Shown: piece after piece, positions 53,755 to 62,937 of the stretch
How positions within the stretch are numbered: position 1 is the stretch's first letter
Layout: each line of letters starts with the position of its first letter
Assembly: GCF_000577335.1 (NCBI RefSeq)
Contig: NZ_CBYL010000009.1
Coordinates: 22,901 to 86,900, forward strand
Direction: 5' to 3'
Length of the DNA: 64,000 bases
DNA from: Faecalispora jeddahensis
Lineage (GTDB): Bacteria > Bacillota > Clostridia > Oscillospirales > Acutalibacteraceae
Translations under genes and position numbers: made by a program
The notes under the pieces: generated by a model
The model's database searches: none
The model's input: the letters and a program-made list of their open reading frames with translations, nothing else
What the model was told of the DNA's origin: nothing

Positions 53755-54530
53755 TATTCTTTTTGCAGCATTTCTTCATAAACCATCCGGGAAACGGTAC
53801 CGATCACCTCGCGCCCGTCCTTGTTGGTCGGGTTATCCTTGGTCAGCACCACGATCAGATATGGCCGTATCGGCAGCAGAACGATTCCCGCGTCGTGCTC
53901 CAGAAAGTCCAGATCGCCGCATTTATGCGCGATTTCCACTTCCTCCGGCAGATACAGCTGCAATCGGCCAGACTGCTGCTGCCGCCGCAGGATGTCAAGC
54001 ATCAGGCGGCTGGAGGGGACATTGACGCATTTTTGCTCATAAATCAGCTCCAGAATATGCGCAATATCTCCCGCACAGGTGTAATTGTCCTTCCCCTGCT
54101 TTCGGGCTTCGGAATCCATCATCCTCCGGCCAAGCACCGTTCTGCTCAGGCCCAGCCTGCCGGCCATTTCGTTGATGGCGTCCATCCCCAGCAGCTGAAT
54201 CAGGATATTCGTCGCCGTATTGTCGCTGACGATGATCATCAGCGTCAAAATCTCCCGCAGGGAAAACCGATGCCCCGCGCTGAGCTCCTTTAAAATGCCG
54301 TCGCCGCCGGTACGCATTTCTTCCGTCAGAACGACCGGGTCTTCCAGCGACAGCCTGCCGGTTTTCACCTGATCCAGAAGACAGGCCATAATCACCAGCT
54401 TAATGGTGCTGGCCGACGGGAAAACGGCCTTTTCATTGAAGCAGAACGTTTCTCCGTTCGTCAGGTCTTTGATGAAGACCGCCTGCTCCCCGGGCTGCAG
54501 ATTCAGATACTCTCGTATCTTTTCTTCCAT
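53754..54530 (-). CDS. Class A beta-lactamase-like serine hydrolase, apparently without signal peptide
   Basis: This 258-residue protein has S41-T-I-K44 (SxxK), S102-D-N104 (SDN) and H202-K-C-G205 in place of KTG. It begins directly with MEEKIREYLNLQPGEQ, so no export signal is visible; the ribosome-binding site AAGGAAG precedes this ATG, not the upstream frame. Class A enzymes open beta-lactams; such cytosolic relatives may instead be peptidases or esterases. It forms an operon with the upstream transporter (31-base gap). Confidence 0.8.
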   Translation of the reverse strand: MEEKIREYLNLQPGEQAVFIKDLTNGETFCFNEKAVFPSASTIKLVIMACLLDQVKTGRLSLEDPVVLTEEMRTGGDGILKELSAGHRFSLREILTLMIIVSDNTATNILIQLLGMDAINEMAGRLGLSRTVLGRRMMDSEARKQGKDNYTCAGDIAHILELIYEQKCVNVPSSRLMLDILRRQQQSGRLQLYLPEEVEIAHKCGDLDFLEHDAGIVLLPIRPYLIVVLTKDNPTNKDGREVIGTVSRMVYEEMLQKE

Positions 54531-54561
54531 AAAAATGACTTCCTTTCGCTCTATTCCGCCG

Positions 54562-55857
54562 TCAACCGAAGAAGGCGCGGATAACCACGTAAACCACGCA
54601 CGCAATCGCGACCGTAATACCGAATTTCACCATGTTTTTCATGTCTTTGGAGCGCGCCAGACCCATCTGCCCCAGCATATCCGCTTCCGGATAAGCGAAC
54701 GAGGTGATCTGGGAGGATACCAGCAGAATCGTGCCCCACAGCGTGGCGGAAATACTCAAATCCTTGACTAACGGCCCGAACATGCTGTCGAGCAGCACGG
54801 ATTCCGCCGTCGCGGCGCCGCCGATGCCGAATACGCCGGTCAGCGTGGTCACCGCGGTAAAGCTGAGCGCGCTGTTGGACTTGAACATCGGGGACATCAA
54901 ATCGACCAGAGCGTCGAAAGCGCCCGCGTTCGTAATGAAATCGATAAACGGAGTGAACAAAACGAACATCAGGAACAGCCACATCAATTTCGCGGCGCCG
55001 CTGATAATTTCGTCAAACACTTTGTTCAGCGACAAACCGCCCGCAATACCGGTCAGAACCGCTGTTACGGAAATCACCATAATCGCGTAGGAGGAGCCCT
55101 TCTGCAGGAAAATGCCGTACCCGATCAGAATCGCCATACAGACGAAAAACACCGTGGTAGCACGGCGGGATTCCTTCGTCGCCACGTATTCGTCGCCGAC
55201 CTCTTCCACATCGGTGTATGCGTAAACGCCCTTGGTTTTCTTCTGGATGCGCAGAGCCATAAAATAGGTAATGACCCAACAGATAGCTGCCACCGGCAGG
55301 CCTACGCCCAGCACATAGGTGCTGTAGCTCACGTGGGTCAGTTCCATAATCGTGACCACCTGCGGAGAATACGGCCCGATGAACAGGCCGGTCATGCCCG
55401 CGCCCATCAGCACTGCCGCCATGGTGGAGGGGGTCAGGCCGATCATAGCGACCATCGGGATGATCATGGGGGCGATGATCGCATTGGCGCCCGCCAGGGT
55501 ACCCAGCAGAGCAACGAGGACGATCGAGGTGGCCATCGTGGCCAGAATCGCCTTTTTCTCGGTATTGACGCCGATTTTCTTGGTAAACGCGTAAATGATG
55601 AACTCGGCGACTCCCGTCGCCCGCAGAATAGCGCCCAGGCCCGAGCCCAGCATGATGATAAACCCGATCATGCCAAGGAAGGAACCAAGCGATTCCGCCA
55701 GGACCCCGCCCATATCGGCAAAGGACTGCTTTGTCATAATGGCGGCGATCACCACACAGATGACAACGTTTAATACGGGATGAATGTCGCGAAACGCCAG
55801 AACAATGTACAGCACCAACGGAATCAGTGCAAACAGCGGAGAAATGCCAAAAATCAT
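54562..55857 (-). CDS. Na+/H+ antiporter-type membrane transporter
   Basis: This 431-residue protein has about 11-12 helices and repeated Gly/Ala-rich hairpins (GTLAGANAIIAPMIIPMVAM; GIGGAATAESVLLDSMFGPL) seen in ion-transporter-superfamily antiporters such as NhaC-like or SLC13-like carriers. ATG 55857 follows GGGAG. It is the first gene of the operon with the beta-lactamase-like hydrolase. It might export an ion or an amino acid or peptide. Confidence 0.75.
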   Translation of the reverse strand: MIFGISPLFALIPLVLYIVLAFRDIHPVLNVVICVVIAAIMTKQSFADMGGVLAESLGSFLGMIGFIIMLGSGLGAILRATGVAEFIIYAFTKKIGVNTEKKAILATMATSIVLVALLGTLAGANAIIAPMIIPMVAMIGLTPSTMAAVLMGAGMTGLFIGPYSPQVVTIMELTHVSYSTYVLGVGLPVAAICWVITYFMALRIQKKTKGVYAYTDVEEVGDEYVATKESRRATTVFFVCMAILIGYGIFLQKGSSYAIMVISVTAVLTGIAGGLSLNKVFDEIISGAAKLMWLFLMFVLFTPFIDFITNAGAFDALVDLMSPMFKSNSALSFTAVTTLTGVFGIGGAATAESVLLDSMFGPLVKDLSISATLWGTILLVSSQITSFAYPEADMLGQMGLARSKDMKNMVKFGITVAIACVVYVVIRAFFG

Positions 55858-56144
55858 TTCAATACTCCCTTTCCGGATCAATTTCAGCTTTTGTCTCTGC
55901 ATATTGCAGACAGGTTGTTCCTACAGGCAAACCGCTAACCATGCTCCGCGGCGATCAGCCGCGGCTTTCCCATGCCGGAATTTCCCCTCCCTTCTTTCCG
56001 GGCTTCTGCCGCCCGTTTTTCCCGTGCCGGACCTGGCCTTAGCTGCACCAGAAGGCGGCCATTTTTTCGCCTTTCTCCGCCGGCTGTTTCTTTTTACCAA
56101 ACGCCGTCTGTACCATGCTTTTTTTCACGTCGCTCTTTTTTGAT
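55858..56144. other. Long 5' leader of the transporter operon; no gene
   Basis: About 290 bases between the leader terminator and the transporter start. It contains GC-rich stems (for example around 55948-55966) but no supported ORF. Confidence 0.4.
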
Positions 56145-56274
56145 AAAAAAAAACAGAACCCCTTTTGGCGTGGTGCCAACGGGATCCCGTCTTCGAGGTA
56201 AGGCGCTTGATTCGCCTCACACAAAAAACAAAACCGTTCTGGTAAATATTAGCAAAGTTCGTACTATATGTCAA
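56145..56274 (-). ncRNA. Promoter plus short structured leader RNA ending in an intrinsic terminator
   Basis: On the minus strand TTGACA (56274-56269), 17 bases, TAATAT (56251-56246) forms a near-perfect sigma-A promoter. About 60 bases downstream begin stems AGGCG/CGCCT and then TTGGC-ACCAC-GCCAA enclosed by CCC/GGG, followed by TTCTG and nine T. The transcript is about 95 bases. It could be a riboswitch-like attenuator for the transporter operon 290 bases further on, or an sRNA. I did not match it to any known class. Confidence 0.6.
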
Positions 56275-56567
56275 CATTCTATGAACAAAAATAAATTTTT
56301 ATGATTTTTCGTGAAGTTTTTGTATTGTCCATTTACTTTTCAATGCCCTATGCAGGCACAGCGATTTTTCCCCTCGACTGCAAGGAGAGAAGAAATTAAT
56401 TCTTTTTTTAAAGTGCTATCGCTATGCTCGAATGCAATCGGCAGAGCCTGTTCCGCGAGTGGGGACTAACAAAAAAACTCTGTTTGACCCTTCGACCGTT
56501 TTCAGCCAAGGGACAAAACAAGGCGCTTACATACGAAAAGTGTCCATGAGCCGGTGAGAATAAAGTT
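56275..56567. other. Intergenic region without recognised feature
   Basis: AT-rich first half upstream of the leader promoter, then mixed sequence. Nothing supportable. Confidence 0.4.
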
Positions 56568-56604
56568 GAGGTCTCTCCCCCGCCTACGGCGGGGGAGAGA
56601 CCTC
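56568..56604. terminator. Strong hairpin terminator downstream of cardiolipin synthase
   Basis: Perfect arms GAGGTCTCTCCCCCGCC and its complement around a TAC loop, followed on the plus strand by TTTT. It is about 30 bases past the cardiolipin synthase stop. Confidence 0.85.
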
Positions 56605-56632
56605 TTTTCACCTGTTTTATGAAGGATTCCTA

Positions 56633-58168
56633 TCACATTAAGGGAGCGAACAGATTCAGGACGCTGTTGAGCGCGCGCACATACCATTTGCTGCTGCGGC
56701 ACTCGGCATGCACCACCTGCCTGCACTGTAAAAGGGACATCAGGTATTCATCCCGCATGCTGCCGATGGCCGGACACCGGAACAGCCAGGCACCGCACTC
56801 AAAGTGCATGTAAAAGCTGCGGTAATCGAAATTGATCGTCCCCACAATTCCGTATTCGTCATCACAGACAACCGTTTTCGCATGGTTGAAGCCCGGAATA
56901 AACTCGTAGATTTTCACTCCGTTTCTCACCAGCACCTCATAGTTGGCGCGGGTGACCATGTAAACCAGCTTTTTGTCCGGTATATGTGGCGTAATGATGC
57001 GCACATCCACTCCGCTTTTGGCTGCGTTGCACAGCGCCGTCAGGACTTCATTATCCGGGATCAGATATGGCGTATTGATATATACATATTGTTTTGCGCG
57101 GCTGATCAGGTTCAGGTACACGTTGCGCCCCACCGGCTCCCAGTCCAGCGGATTGTCGCTGTACGGCAGAACATAGCCGCCCTCCTGCGGTTCGTCCGGC
57201 TCCTGCACGACACGGAATTTTTCGTAATCCTCCGTGATTTTTCGCTCGAACCCCCACAGGGACAGAAACATCACCGTAAAGTTCCAAACCGCATCCCCGC
57301 GGATCATGATGGCGGCGTCTTTCCACTTGCCAAAGCGCGGAGAAAGATTGATATATTCATCCGCAAGGTTTACGCCGCCGGTAAAGGCCACCTTGCCGTC
57401 GATCACAACAATTTTGCGGTGGTCGCGGTTGTTCATCAGGGTAGAAAGGAACGGCACAAAGCTGTTGAACACGCTGCATTGAATTCCCATTTTCTCAAGG
57501 CGGCGGCTGTATTTGAACGGGAGCGTGAACAGGCAGCCCATGTCGTCGTACAGCACACGCACCTCCACTCCCTGCCGCGCTTTCTGCGCAAGGATATCCA
57601 GAACGGTATCCCACATCACACCCTCGCGGATAATGAAATATTCCAGAAAGATGAAACGCTCCGCTTTCTTCAGCTCTTCCACCAGCGCACGAAACTTTGA
57701 CTCGCCGTTCGGGAAATAAACCGCGGAGCCGTTCCGGCAGGCCGGGCAGTTGGAATACCGCTGCAGATACCGCACCTGCGCGCCCGCATCCGGATTCTGC
57801 TCCGTGATTTCCTCCAGAATTTCGGGGTCCGGCTTTAAAAACGCGCGGAAGCTTTGATTTTCCAGCGAAACGCTGCGGCGGATCATGCGGTTGTGGCGGC
57901 TGCGCCCGAACATGAGATAAAACAGCCCGCCAAAAATGGGAAACAGCAGAATCGCTACGATCCAGGCCAGCTTATACGTTGGGTTCAGCTCGCTGTTGTT
58001 CAAAATCCACAGCGTTACCACAATGCTGATGACGTAGCAGACGCCGTAAAACCACACATAATAATTGCTGAACTGCGTGATCATCAGTACCAGCACCGCA
58101 ACCTGTACCAGAATGGCCAGAGCGATCATGGAGGTGCGGCTGAGCAGACTTTTCAGTACTTTCTTCAT
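56633..58168 (-). CDS. cls: Cardiolipin synthase (phospholipase D family)
   Basis: This 511-residue protein has two N-terminal helices (about 13-33 and 40-60) and two HKD motifs: HRKIVVIDGKVAFTGG and HAKTVVCDDEYGIVGTINFD. It joins two phosphatidylglycerols to cardiolipin at the membrane. It is monocistronic and diverges from the structured RNA at 58.2 kb. Confidence 0.95.
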   Translation of the reverse strand: MKKVLKSLLSRTSMIALAILVQVAVLVLMITQFSNYYVWFYGVCYVISIVVTLWILNNSELNPTYKLAWIVAILLFPIFGGLFYLMFGRSRHNRMIRRSVSLENQSFRAFLKPDPEILEEITEQNPDAGAQVRYLQRYSNCPACRNGSAVYFPNGESKFRALVEELKKAERFIFLEYFIIREGVMWDTVLDILAQKARQGVEVRVLYDDMGCLFTLPFKYSRRLEKMGIQCSVFNSFVPFLSTLMNNRDHRKIVVIDGKVAFTGGVNLADEYINLSPRFGKWKDAAIMIRGDAVWNFTVMFLSLWGFERKITEDYEKFRVVQEPDEPQEGGYVLPYSDNPLDWEPVGRNVYLNLISRAKQYVYINTPYLIPDNEVLTALCNAAKSGVDVRIITPHIPDKKLVYMVTRANYEVLVRNGVKIYEFIPGFNHAKTVVCDDEYGIVGTINFDYRSFYMHFECGAWLFRCPAIGSMRDEYLMSLLQCRQVVHAECRSSKWYVRALNSVLNLFAPLM

Positions 58169-58211
58169 ACGGTCCTTCCTTTGCAGAGAACAAGTTTGAG
58201 TGGGAACTTTC

Positions 58212-58515
58212 TTGTCAAACGGGTGGGGATACGCTATAATAAAACCCTACGGCAGGCTGGGACAGGTCCTTTCAGAGTACTCTCGCGGGTTGCAGTAAGG
58301 CCGCCTGATGACGGCCTTTGATTTGTCGATTTGCAGTCCTTGTGTTGGCAGACAGGTCACTCCAGTCTAAGGCGCAAGTTTCTGCTCCAGCAGAAATGCG
58401 GCGAAGCCGCATCCAAAAACTGCGAGCCGACGAGAGCACTCTGAAAATGCCCGCCGACAGACGAGACTGTTAAGCTTATTTCCAGATGGAACTCGGAGAG
58501 TGGGCATTTTCATTG
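58212..58515 (+). ncRNA. Structured noncoding RNA with strong sigma-A promoter (class not identified)
   Basis: TTGTCA (58212-58217), 17 bases, TATAAT (58235-58240) is a near-consensus promoter; the transcript would start near 58247. It folds as a long closing stem (58273-58285 with 58431-58443, 12 of 13 paired; continued by 58286-58295 with 58420-58429). Inside are perfect hairpins AAGGCCG/CGGCCTT (58297-58318), TTTCTGC/GCAGAAA (58379-58396) and ATGCGGC/GCCGCAT (58396-58412). A last stem AAAATGCCC/GGGCATTTT (58444-58510) may be the terminator. There is no ORF. It lacks the hallmarks I know for tmRNA, RNase P, SRP RNA, 6S and B12 or T-box leaders. Confidence 0.65.
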
Positions 58516-58999
58516 GAGCGCCTTTTCAGTAGCTGTCGTTTGCACTTACAGGAACTGTTCCCAAAAACGGATTCCAAAGGTATCCTTTGGCGAGTCTTTG
58601 CTCAACGCCGCCTCGCAGCGAAAGTAAGTGCCCGCCCCGGCATGAGGGGCAAGCCCTGCGCCAGCAGACAGGCTGAACCTGTACGCACATCGCGAAAAAG
58701 CCGCAGAGAAAGCCACCTGCTCCATCATAAACGAAAGACCCCTGCCGAACGAAAAGGATTATCTGTCACGGAATAATGCGAAAACAAGCTTTCGTTTTAT
58801 GAGAGAACATTCAAACAGAATAAGCTATTTTTTGAAAAAAGGCAACTTCAAATACTGCCCAAGAGGTGTTTATTCTGTTATAATAACAAAATAGCACAAT
58901 GATCTATCAGCCCGGCAGGGATGTCCCCGGCGGGTCTTAAATAAAACGATTCAAATTCAGGGGAGCACAGAGCCCTGGCTTTTAGAGGAGGCCATCTGA
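58516..58999. other. Possible extension of the structured RNA and DegV promoter region
   Basis: An inverted repeat GCACTTAC/GTAAGTGC (about 58541-58632) encloses 80 bases, so the RNA may extend. TATAAT at about 58878-58883 is the likely -10 for the degV gene. A 96-codon frame (58486-58776) crosses the stems and is not supported. Confidence 0.4.
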
Positions 59000-59872
59000 T
59001 TGAAAGACTATGCCTTAATCACAGACGCGACCTGCGACCTTCCCGCAGAGGTTTTGGAAAAGCTGAACGTTCGGGTCATCCCGATGGAATTTCAGATCGG
59101 CGGAACTCTGTATCAGCATTATCCTGATGCGCGGGAAATGAGCCTGACCACCTTTTACGAGCGGATGACAGCGGGAGAAACCCCGTCTACCTCGCAGATC
59201 AACCAGCTCACCTATTTTAAATATTTCGAGGCCATACTGGAGGCCGGTATGGACGTGCTGTACCTGAGCTTTACTTCGGGCCTGAGCGGTACCTACCAGT
59301 CTTCCCTCATCGTGGCGGCGGAATTGGAGGAAAAATATCCCGGTCAGCGGATCGTCTGTATCGATTCCCTGTGCGCTTCGATCGGCCAGGGGCTGTTTGT
59401 GCTTTTGGCCGCCCAGAAAAAGCAGGAAGGCCTCACAATCGACGAGATGGTCGCATGGGCCCAGCAGAGCCATCTGCACGTTGCCCAGTGGTTTACCGTT
59501 GACGACCTGAACCATCTGCGCCGCGGCGGACGAATCTCATCTGTTGCCGCACTGGCGGGCTCGGCGCTCGGCATCAAGCCCATATTGCACGTGGACAGCG
59601 AGGGCAAGCTCGTTGCCGCGATGAAGGTGCGCGGACGCAGAAAATCGATGGACGCCCTGATTGAGCGGATCGCCCAAACCGGCATCAACCCCGCGGAGCA
59701 GGTCATTCTGGTCGGGCATGGCAACAGCGAAAAAGACGCCAAGCAGTTAAAGGTTGAAATCCGCGAACGTTTTCGCCCAAAGGAAATCATCCTGTGCGAT
59801 ATCGGCCCGGTGATCGGCGCGCACGTTGGGCCCGGAATGCTGGCTGTTTCTTTTTGGGCCAGCGAAAACTGA
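59000..59872 (+). CDS. DegV family fatty-acid-binding protein
   Basis: This 290-residue DegV-fold protein has ALITDATCDLPAEVLEKLNV, SFTSGLSGTYQSSLIVA and the C-terminal VIGAHVGPGMLAVSFW pocket loop. It starts at TTG 59000 after AGAGGAGG. Similar to, but distinct from, the DegV protein at 25423; two FakB-type binders often differ in fatty-acid preference. Confidence 0.93.
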   Translation: MKDYALITDATCDLPAEVLEKLNVRVIPMEFQIGGTLYQHYPDAREMSLTTFYERMTAGETPSTSQINQLTYFKYFEAILEAGMDVLYLSFTSGLSGTYQSSLIVAAELEEKYPGQRIVCIDSLCASIGQGLFVLLAAQKKQEGLTIDEMVAWAQQSHLHVAQWFTVDDLNHLRRGGRISSVAALAGSALGIKPILHVDSEGKLVAAMKVRGRRKSMDALIERIAQTGINPAEQVILVGHGNSEKDAKQLKVEIRERFRPKEIILCDIGPVIGAHVGPGMLAVSFWASEN

Positions 59873-59955
59873 CAGTCCTCCACGCCGGGATCATGCGGAC
59901 CTTTGCGCCGCACCCGACGTGTGATTGATCTATAATTTGTCAGGAGGATTCTGAA

Positions 59956-60336
59956 ATGCAAAAGAAAGAAATCGCCACCAACAAGGCTCCGGCAGCCATC
60001 GGCCCCTATTCTCAGGCTGTGCTGATCGGGAACACGTTGTATACTTCCGGCCAGATTCCGATCGATCCCGCCACCGGTGCTCTGGTACAGGGCGGTATCA
60101 AGGAACAGGGTACCCGCGTATTTGAAAACCTGAAGGCCGTTCTGGAGCAGGCCGGAACCGATTTTTCCAAGGTAGTGAAGGTCAATGTCTTTATCACCGA
60201 CCTGAACGATTTTGCGGCCCTGAACGAGCTGTACGCCACCTATTTTGAAAAGCCCTATCCGGCCCGCTCCTGCGTGCAGGTTTCCGGTCTGCCGAAGGGC
60301 GCTTTGGTCGAAATTGAGATGATCGCCGTTCTGTAA
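59956..60336 (+). CDS. ridA: RidA, 2-iminobutanoate/2-iminopropanoate deaminase
   Basis: This 126-residue canonical RidA has AIGPYSQAVLIGNTLYTSGQ, the Arg in YPARSCVQV and the Glu in VEIEMIAVL needed for enamine hydrolysis. It follows AGGAGG at ATG 59956. It protects PLP enzymes from 2-aminoacrylate. It follows degV on the same strand and ends 3 bases from the convergent ldh stop, with no terminator between. Confidence 0.95.
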   Translation: MQKKEIATNKAPAAIGPYSQAVLIGNTLYTSGQIPIDPATGALVQGGIKEQGTRVFENLKAVLEQAGTDFSKVVKVNVFITDLNDFAALNELYATYFEKPYPARSCVQVSGLPKGALVEIEMIAVL

Positions 60337-60339
60337 CGG

Positions 60340-61296
60340 TTATTCTTCAAAACGGATGCCGCCAAAGGCATCTTTCAGAACACCTGAGGAGAGCTTGAAT
60401 TTTTCAAGCTCTTTTTCTGTGAGCGAAACCTCCAGAATTCCGGCGACGCCTTCCCGGTTGACAAAGCAGGGAACGCCGATGTACACATCGCTTTCCCCAT
60501 ACTCCCCATTCAGCAGGGTCGAAACCGTCAGGATGCTGTTTTCATCGCCGAAAATTGCTTTGGCGATCCGCACCATCGACATACCAATTCCATAATACGT
60601 TGATTTCTTCGCCGCGATAATCTTCTGCGCGGCGTTTTTTACTTCCTCGCTGATGTTCTGCAGATCATCGAGGGAGAATTTCTCGGGTGACTCCTCCACG
60701 ATTTTCAGAACCGGCTTTGTGCCGACCATTGCCTGTGACCACGGCACAAATTCACTGTCGCCGTGCTCGCCCATCACATAGGCATGTACATTCCGTGGGT
60801 CTGTTCTCAGGTAGCTGCCGAGAAGATAGCGCAGGCGCGCACTGTCGAGCGTGGTGCCGGAGCCGATCACTCGGCGGGGGTCAAACCCGGAAAGCTTCTG
60901 GGTCACGTGAGCCATGATGTCTACGGGGTTTGTCGCGATGAGGAAAATCCCACCAAAGCCGGAATCCACCACCGGGCCGACCACGGAACGGAACACCGCC
61001 GTGTTGCGCTGCAGAAGATCGATGCGGGTCTCCCCTGGCTTCTGCGCCACGCCCGCGCAGATCGCCACAATATCCGCATCCTTGCAGTCCGAATAGGTTC
61101 CGGCATAGATTTTCATATGGGAGCCGGAGAACGCGACGCCGTGATTCAAGTCCATCGCTTCCCCTTCCGCGCGCCGGGTATCGATGTCAATCAGCACCAG
61201 CTCATCGCATGCGGTCTGATTCAGCAGCGCATACGCAAAACTCATTCCAACAAAGCCCGTGCCGACCAATACAATTTTTCTGATGTCATTTTTCAT
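60340..61296 (-). CDS. ldh: L-lactate dehydrogenase
   Basis: This 318-residue LDH/MDH-family enzyme has KIVLVGTGFVGMSFAYALLN (NAD site), the substrate loop with Gln in AQKPGETR, which marks lactate rather than malate dehydrogenase, and GEHGDSEF (catalytic His). It reduces pyruvate to L-lactate. ATG 61296 follows GGAGGG; promoter TTGCCA, 16 bases, TATACT (61394-61367, minus). Confidence 0.95.
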   Translation of the reverse strand: MKNDIRKIVLVGTGFVGMSFAYALLNQTACDELVLIDIDTRRAEGEAMDLNHGVAFSGSHMKIYAGTYSDCKDADIVAICAGVAQKPGETRIDLLQRNTAVFRSVVGPVVDSGFGGIFLIATNPVDIMAHVTQKLSGFDPRRVIGSGTTLDSARLRYLLGSYLRTDPRNVHAYVMGEHGDSEFVPWSQAMVGTKPVLKIVEESPEKFSLDDLQNISEEVKNAAQKIIAAKKSTYYGIGMSMVRIAKAIFGDENSILTVSTLLNGEYGESDVYIGVPCFVNREGVAGILEVSLTEKELEKFKLSSGVLKDAFGGIRFEE

Positions 61297-61463
61297 AATA
61301 ATCCCTCCTGCCGGATACATACCACAGCCTCAGCAACACACCACTGTGGTTCATTTGTTCTATTGCAGTATACCACTTTTTCCCAGTTTGGCAAATAGGA
61401 AAAGCAATCGCCTCTTTCTCCGGCTTAAAATTGAACTTTTTTAGTATATCCTGCTTTTCGCTC

Positions 61464-61493
61464 TTTACAAAGAACATATGTTCGTAGTATAAT
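61464..61493 (+). promoter_or_regulatory. Promoter with LexA (SOS) box for the DNA-repair pair
   Basis: TTTACA (61464-61469), 18 bases, TATAAT (61488-61493). Between them lies GAACATATGTTC (61472-61483), a perfect palindrome equal to the Gram-positive LexA/DinR consensus core (GAAC-N4-GTTC, here with the following G). LexA bound there would block the promoter. Confidence 0.85.
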
Positions 61494-61623
61494 AACTTCA
61501 CGCCGCATTCCGAAAAACATCTTCCGGCGCCCGAGCGAGTAGGAAAGCACGATATAAATAAACGATAGTAAATCCGTCTGCATCCGTGGCATCATAACAG
61601 CAGACAGATAAGGAGATATCGGC

Positions 61624-62937
61624 ATGCAGACACTAGAAAAACTGAAAATACTGTCTGACTCCGCGAAATACGACGTGGCCTGCACCTCCAGCGGAGTGGA
61701 CCGGGGCGCTTCGGAAAACGGAGGAATGGGCAACGCGATGGCCTGCGGGATCTGCCACAGCTTTTCGGCGGATGGGCGGTGCATTTCTCTGTTAAAGGTA
61801 CTGATGACAAACAGCTGCGTTTACGACTGCAAATACTGCGTCAACCGCAGGAGCAACGACGTACCGCGCGCCACCTTCCAGCCGCGGGAGCTGGCGGATT
61901 TGGCCATGAACTTTTACCGCAGAAATTATATTGAAGGGCTGTTCCTGAGCTCGGGGATTCTGAAAGACCCCGATTACACCTGCGAGCGGATGATCGAAGT
62001 GCTGCGCATCCTGCGCGAGGAATACCACTTTAACGGATATATCCACGCCAAGGCCATCCCCGGCGCGGACAGCCTTTTGGTCGGGCGGCTGGGCGCTCTG
62101 GCCGACCGCATGAGTGTCAATATTGAAATGCCGTCGCAGAAAAGCCTTGCGCTGCTCGCGCCGGACAAATCCAAAACGAATATTTTAAAACCCATGGGCT
62201 TTATTACGGGGAAAATCAAGGAAAACGCCACGGAGCTGGTTCGTTACCACCATACGCCCAAATTCGCACCGGCCGGACAAAGCACCCAGATGATCATCGG
62301 CGCAACGCCGGACAGCGATTTTCAGATTTTAAAGCTGACGGAAGCGCTGTACCAACGCTACGAATTAAAGCGCGTTTTCTTTTCGGCGTATATCCCCGTG
62401 TCAAACGACCCGCTGTTGCCCGCTCTGACGGTAAAACCGCCGCTTTTGCGCGAGCACCGGCTGTATCAGGCGGATTGGCTGCTGCGGTTTTACGGCTTTG
62501 CGGCCGACGAGCTGCTTGACGAAGCGCACCAGAGCTTTCACCCGATGCTTGACCCGAAATGTAACTGGGCGCTGAATCATTTGGAGCTGTTCCCCGTGGA
62601 TGTGAACCGTGCCTCTTACGAAATGATTTTGCGGGTGCCGGGCATTGGAGTCAAAAGCGCACGGCGGATTACGACTGCGCGCCGCAGCGGAACCCTGCGG
62701 ACAGATGATCTGAAAAAGCTTGGGGTCGTCATGAAGCGGGCACGGTATTTCGTCGTTGCCGCAGGGCGGGGCGAACGCCCGCCTGTACTGACCCGCGACG
62801 CCGTGCTCCGAGCGCTGGTATCGGATTCCTGCCGTGAGCTGTATGAGCCCCAGGGAGAACAACTTTCGCTCTTCCCCGCTCCGACGCCGCAGCTTTGGGG
62901 AGAGGAGGCTCTGCAATGCCTGCCGGGACCCCTCTGA
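61624..62937 (+). CDS. Putative DNA modification/repair radical SAM protein
   Basis: This 437-residue radical SAM protein has the cluster motif CVYDCKYC (CxxxCxxC, about residues 65-72), additional Cys in MACGICHSF, and a C-terminal helix-hairpin-helix (LRVPGIGVKSARRITTARR) that binds DNA. These match the family annotated as putative DNA modification/repair radical SAM proteins, usually paired with a DUF4130 protein, as here. Preceded by an SOS box, so it probably acts on damaged DNA; the chemistry is unknown. Confidence 0.9.
   Translation: MQTLEKLKILSDSAKYDVACTSSGVDRGASENGGMGNAMACGICHSFSADGRCISLLKVLMTNSCVYDCKYCVNRRSNDVPRATFQPRELADLAMNFYRRNYIEGLFLSSGILKDPDYTCERMIEVLRILREEYHFNGYIHAKAIPGADSLLVGRLGALADRMSVNIEMPSQKSLALLAPDKSKTNILKPMGFITGKIKENATELVRYHHTPKFAPAGQSTQMIIGATPDSDFQILKLTEALYQRYELKRVFFSAYIPVSNDPLLPALTVKPPLLREHRLYQADWLLRFYGFAADELLDEAHQSFHPMLDPKCNWALNHLELFPVDVNRASYEMILRVPGIGVKSARRITTARRSGTLRTDDLKKLGVVMKRARYFVVAAGRGERPPVLTRDAVLRALVSDSCRELYEPQGEQLSLFPAPTPQLWGEEALQCLPGPL

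Noticed and set aside
56039..56224. 61-codon minus-strand frame through the leader RNA
   Set aside because: It runs through the terminator hairpin and T-run, starts at TTG without a ribosome-binding site and is unlike known proteins.
58486..58776. 96-codon frame after the structured RNA
   Set aside because: It overlaps the predicted terminal stem, lacks a ribosome-binding site and has low-complexity basic composition.
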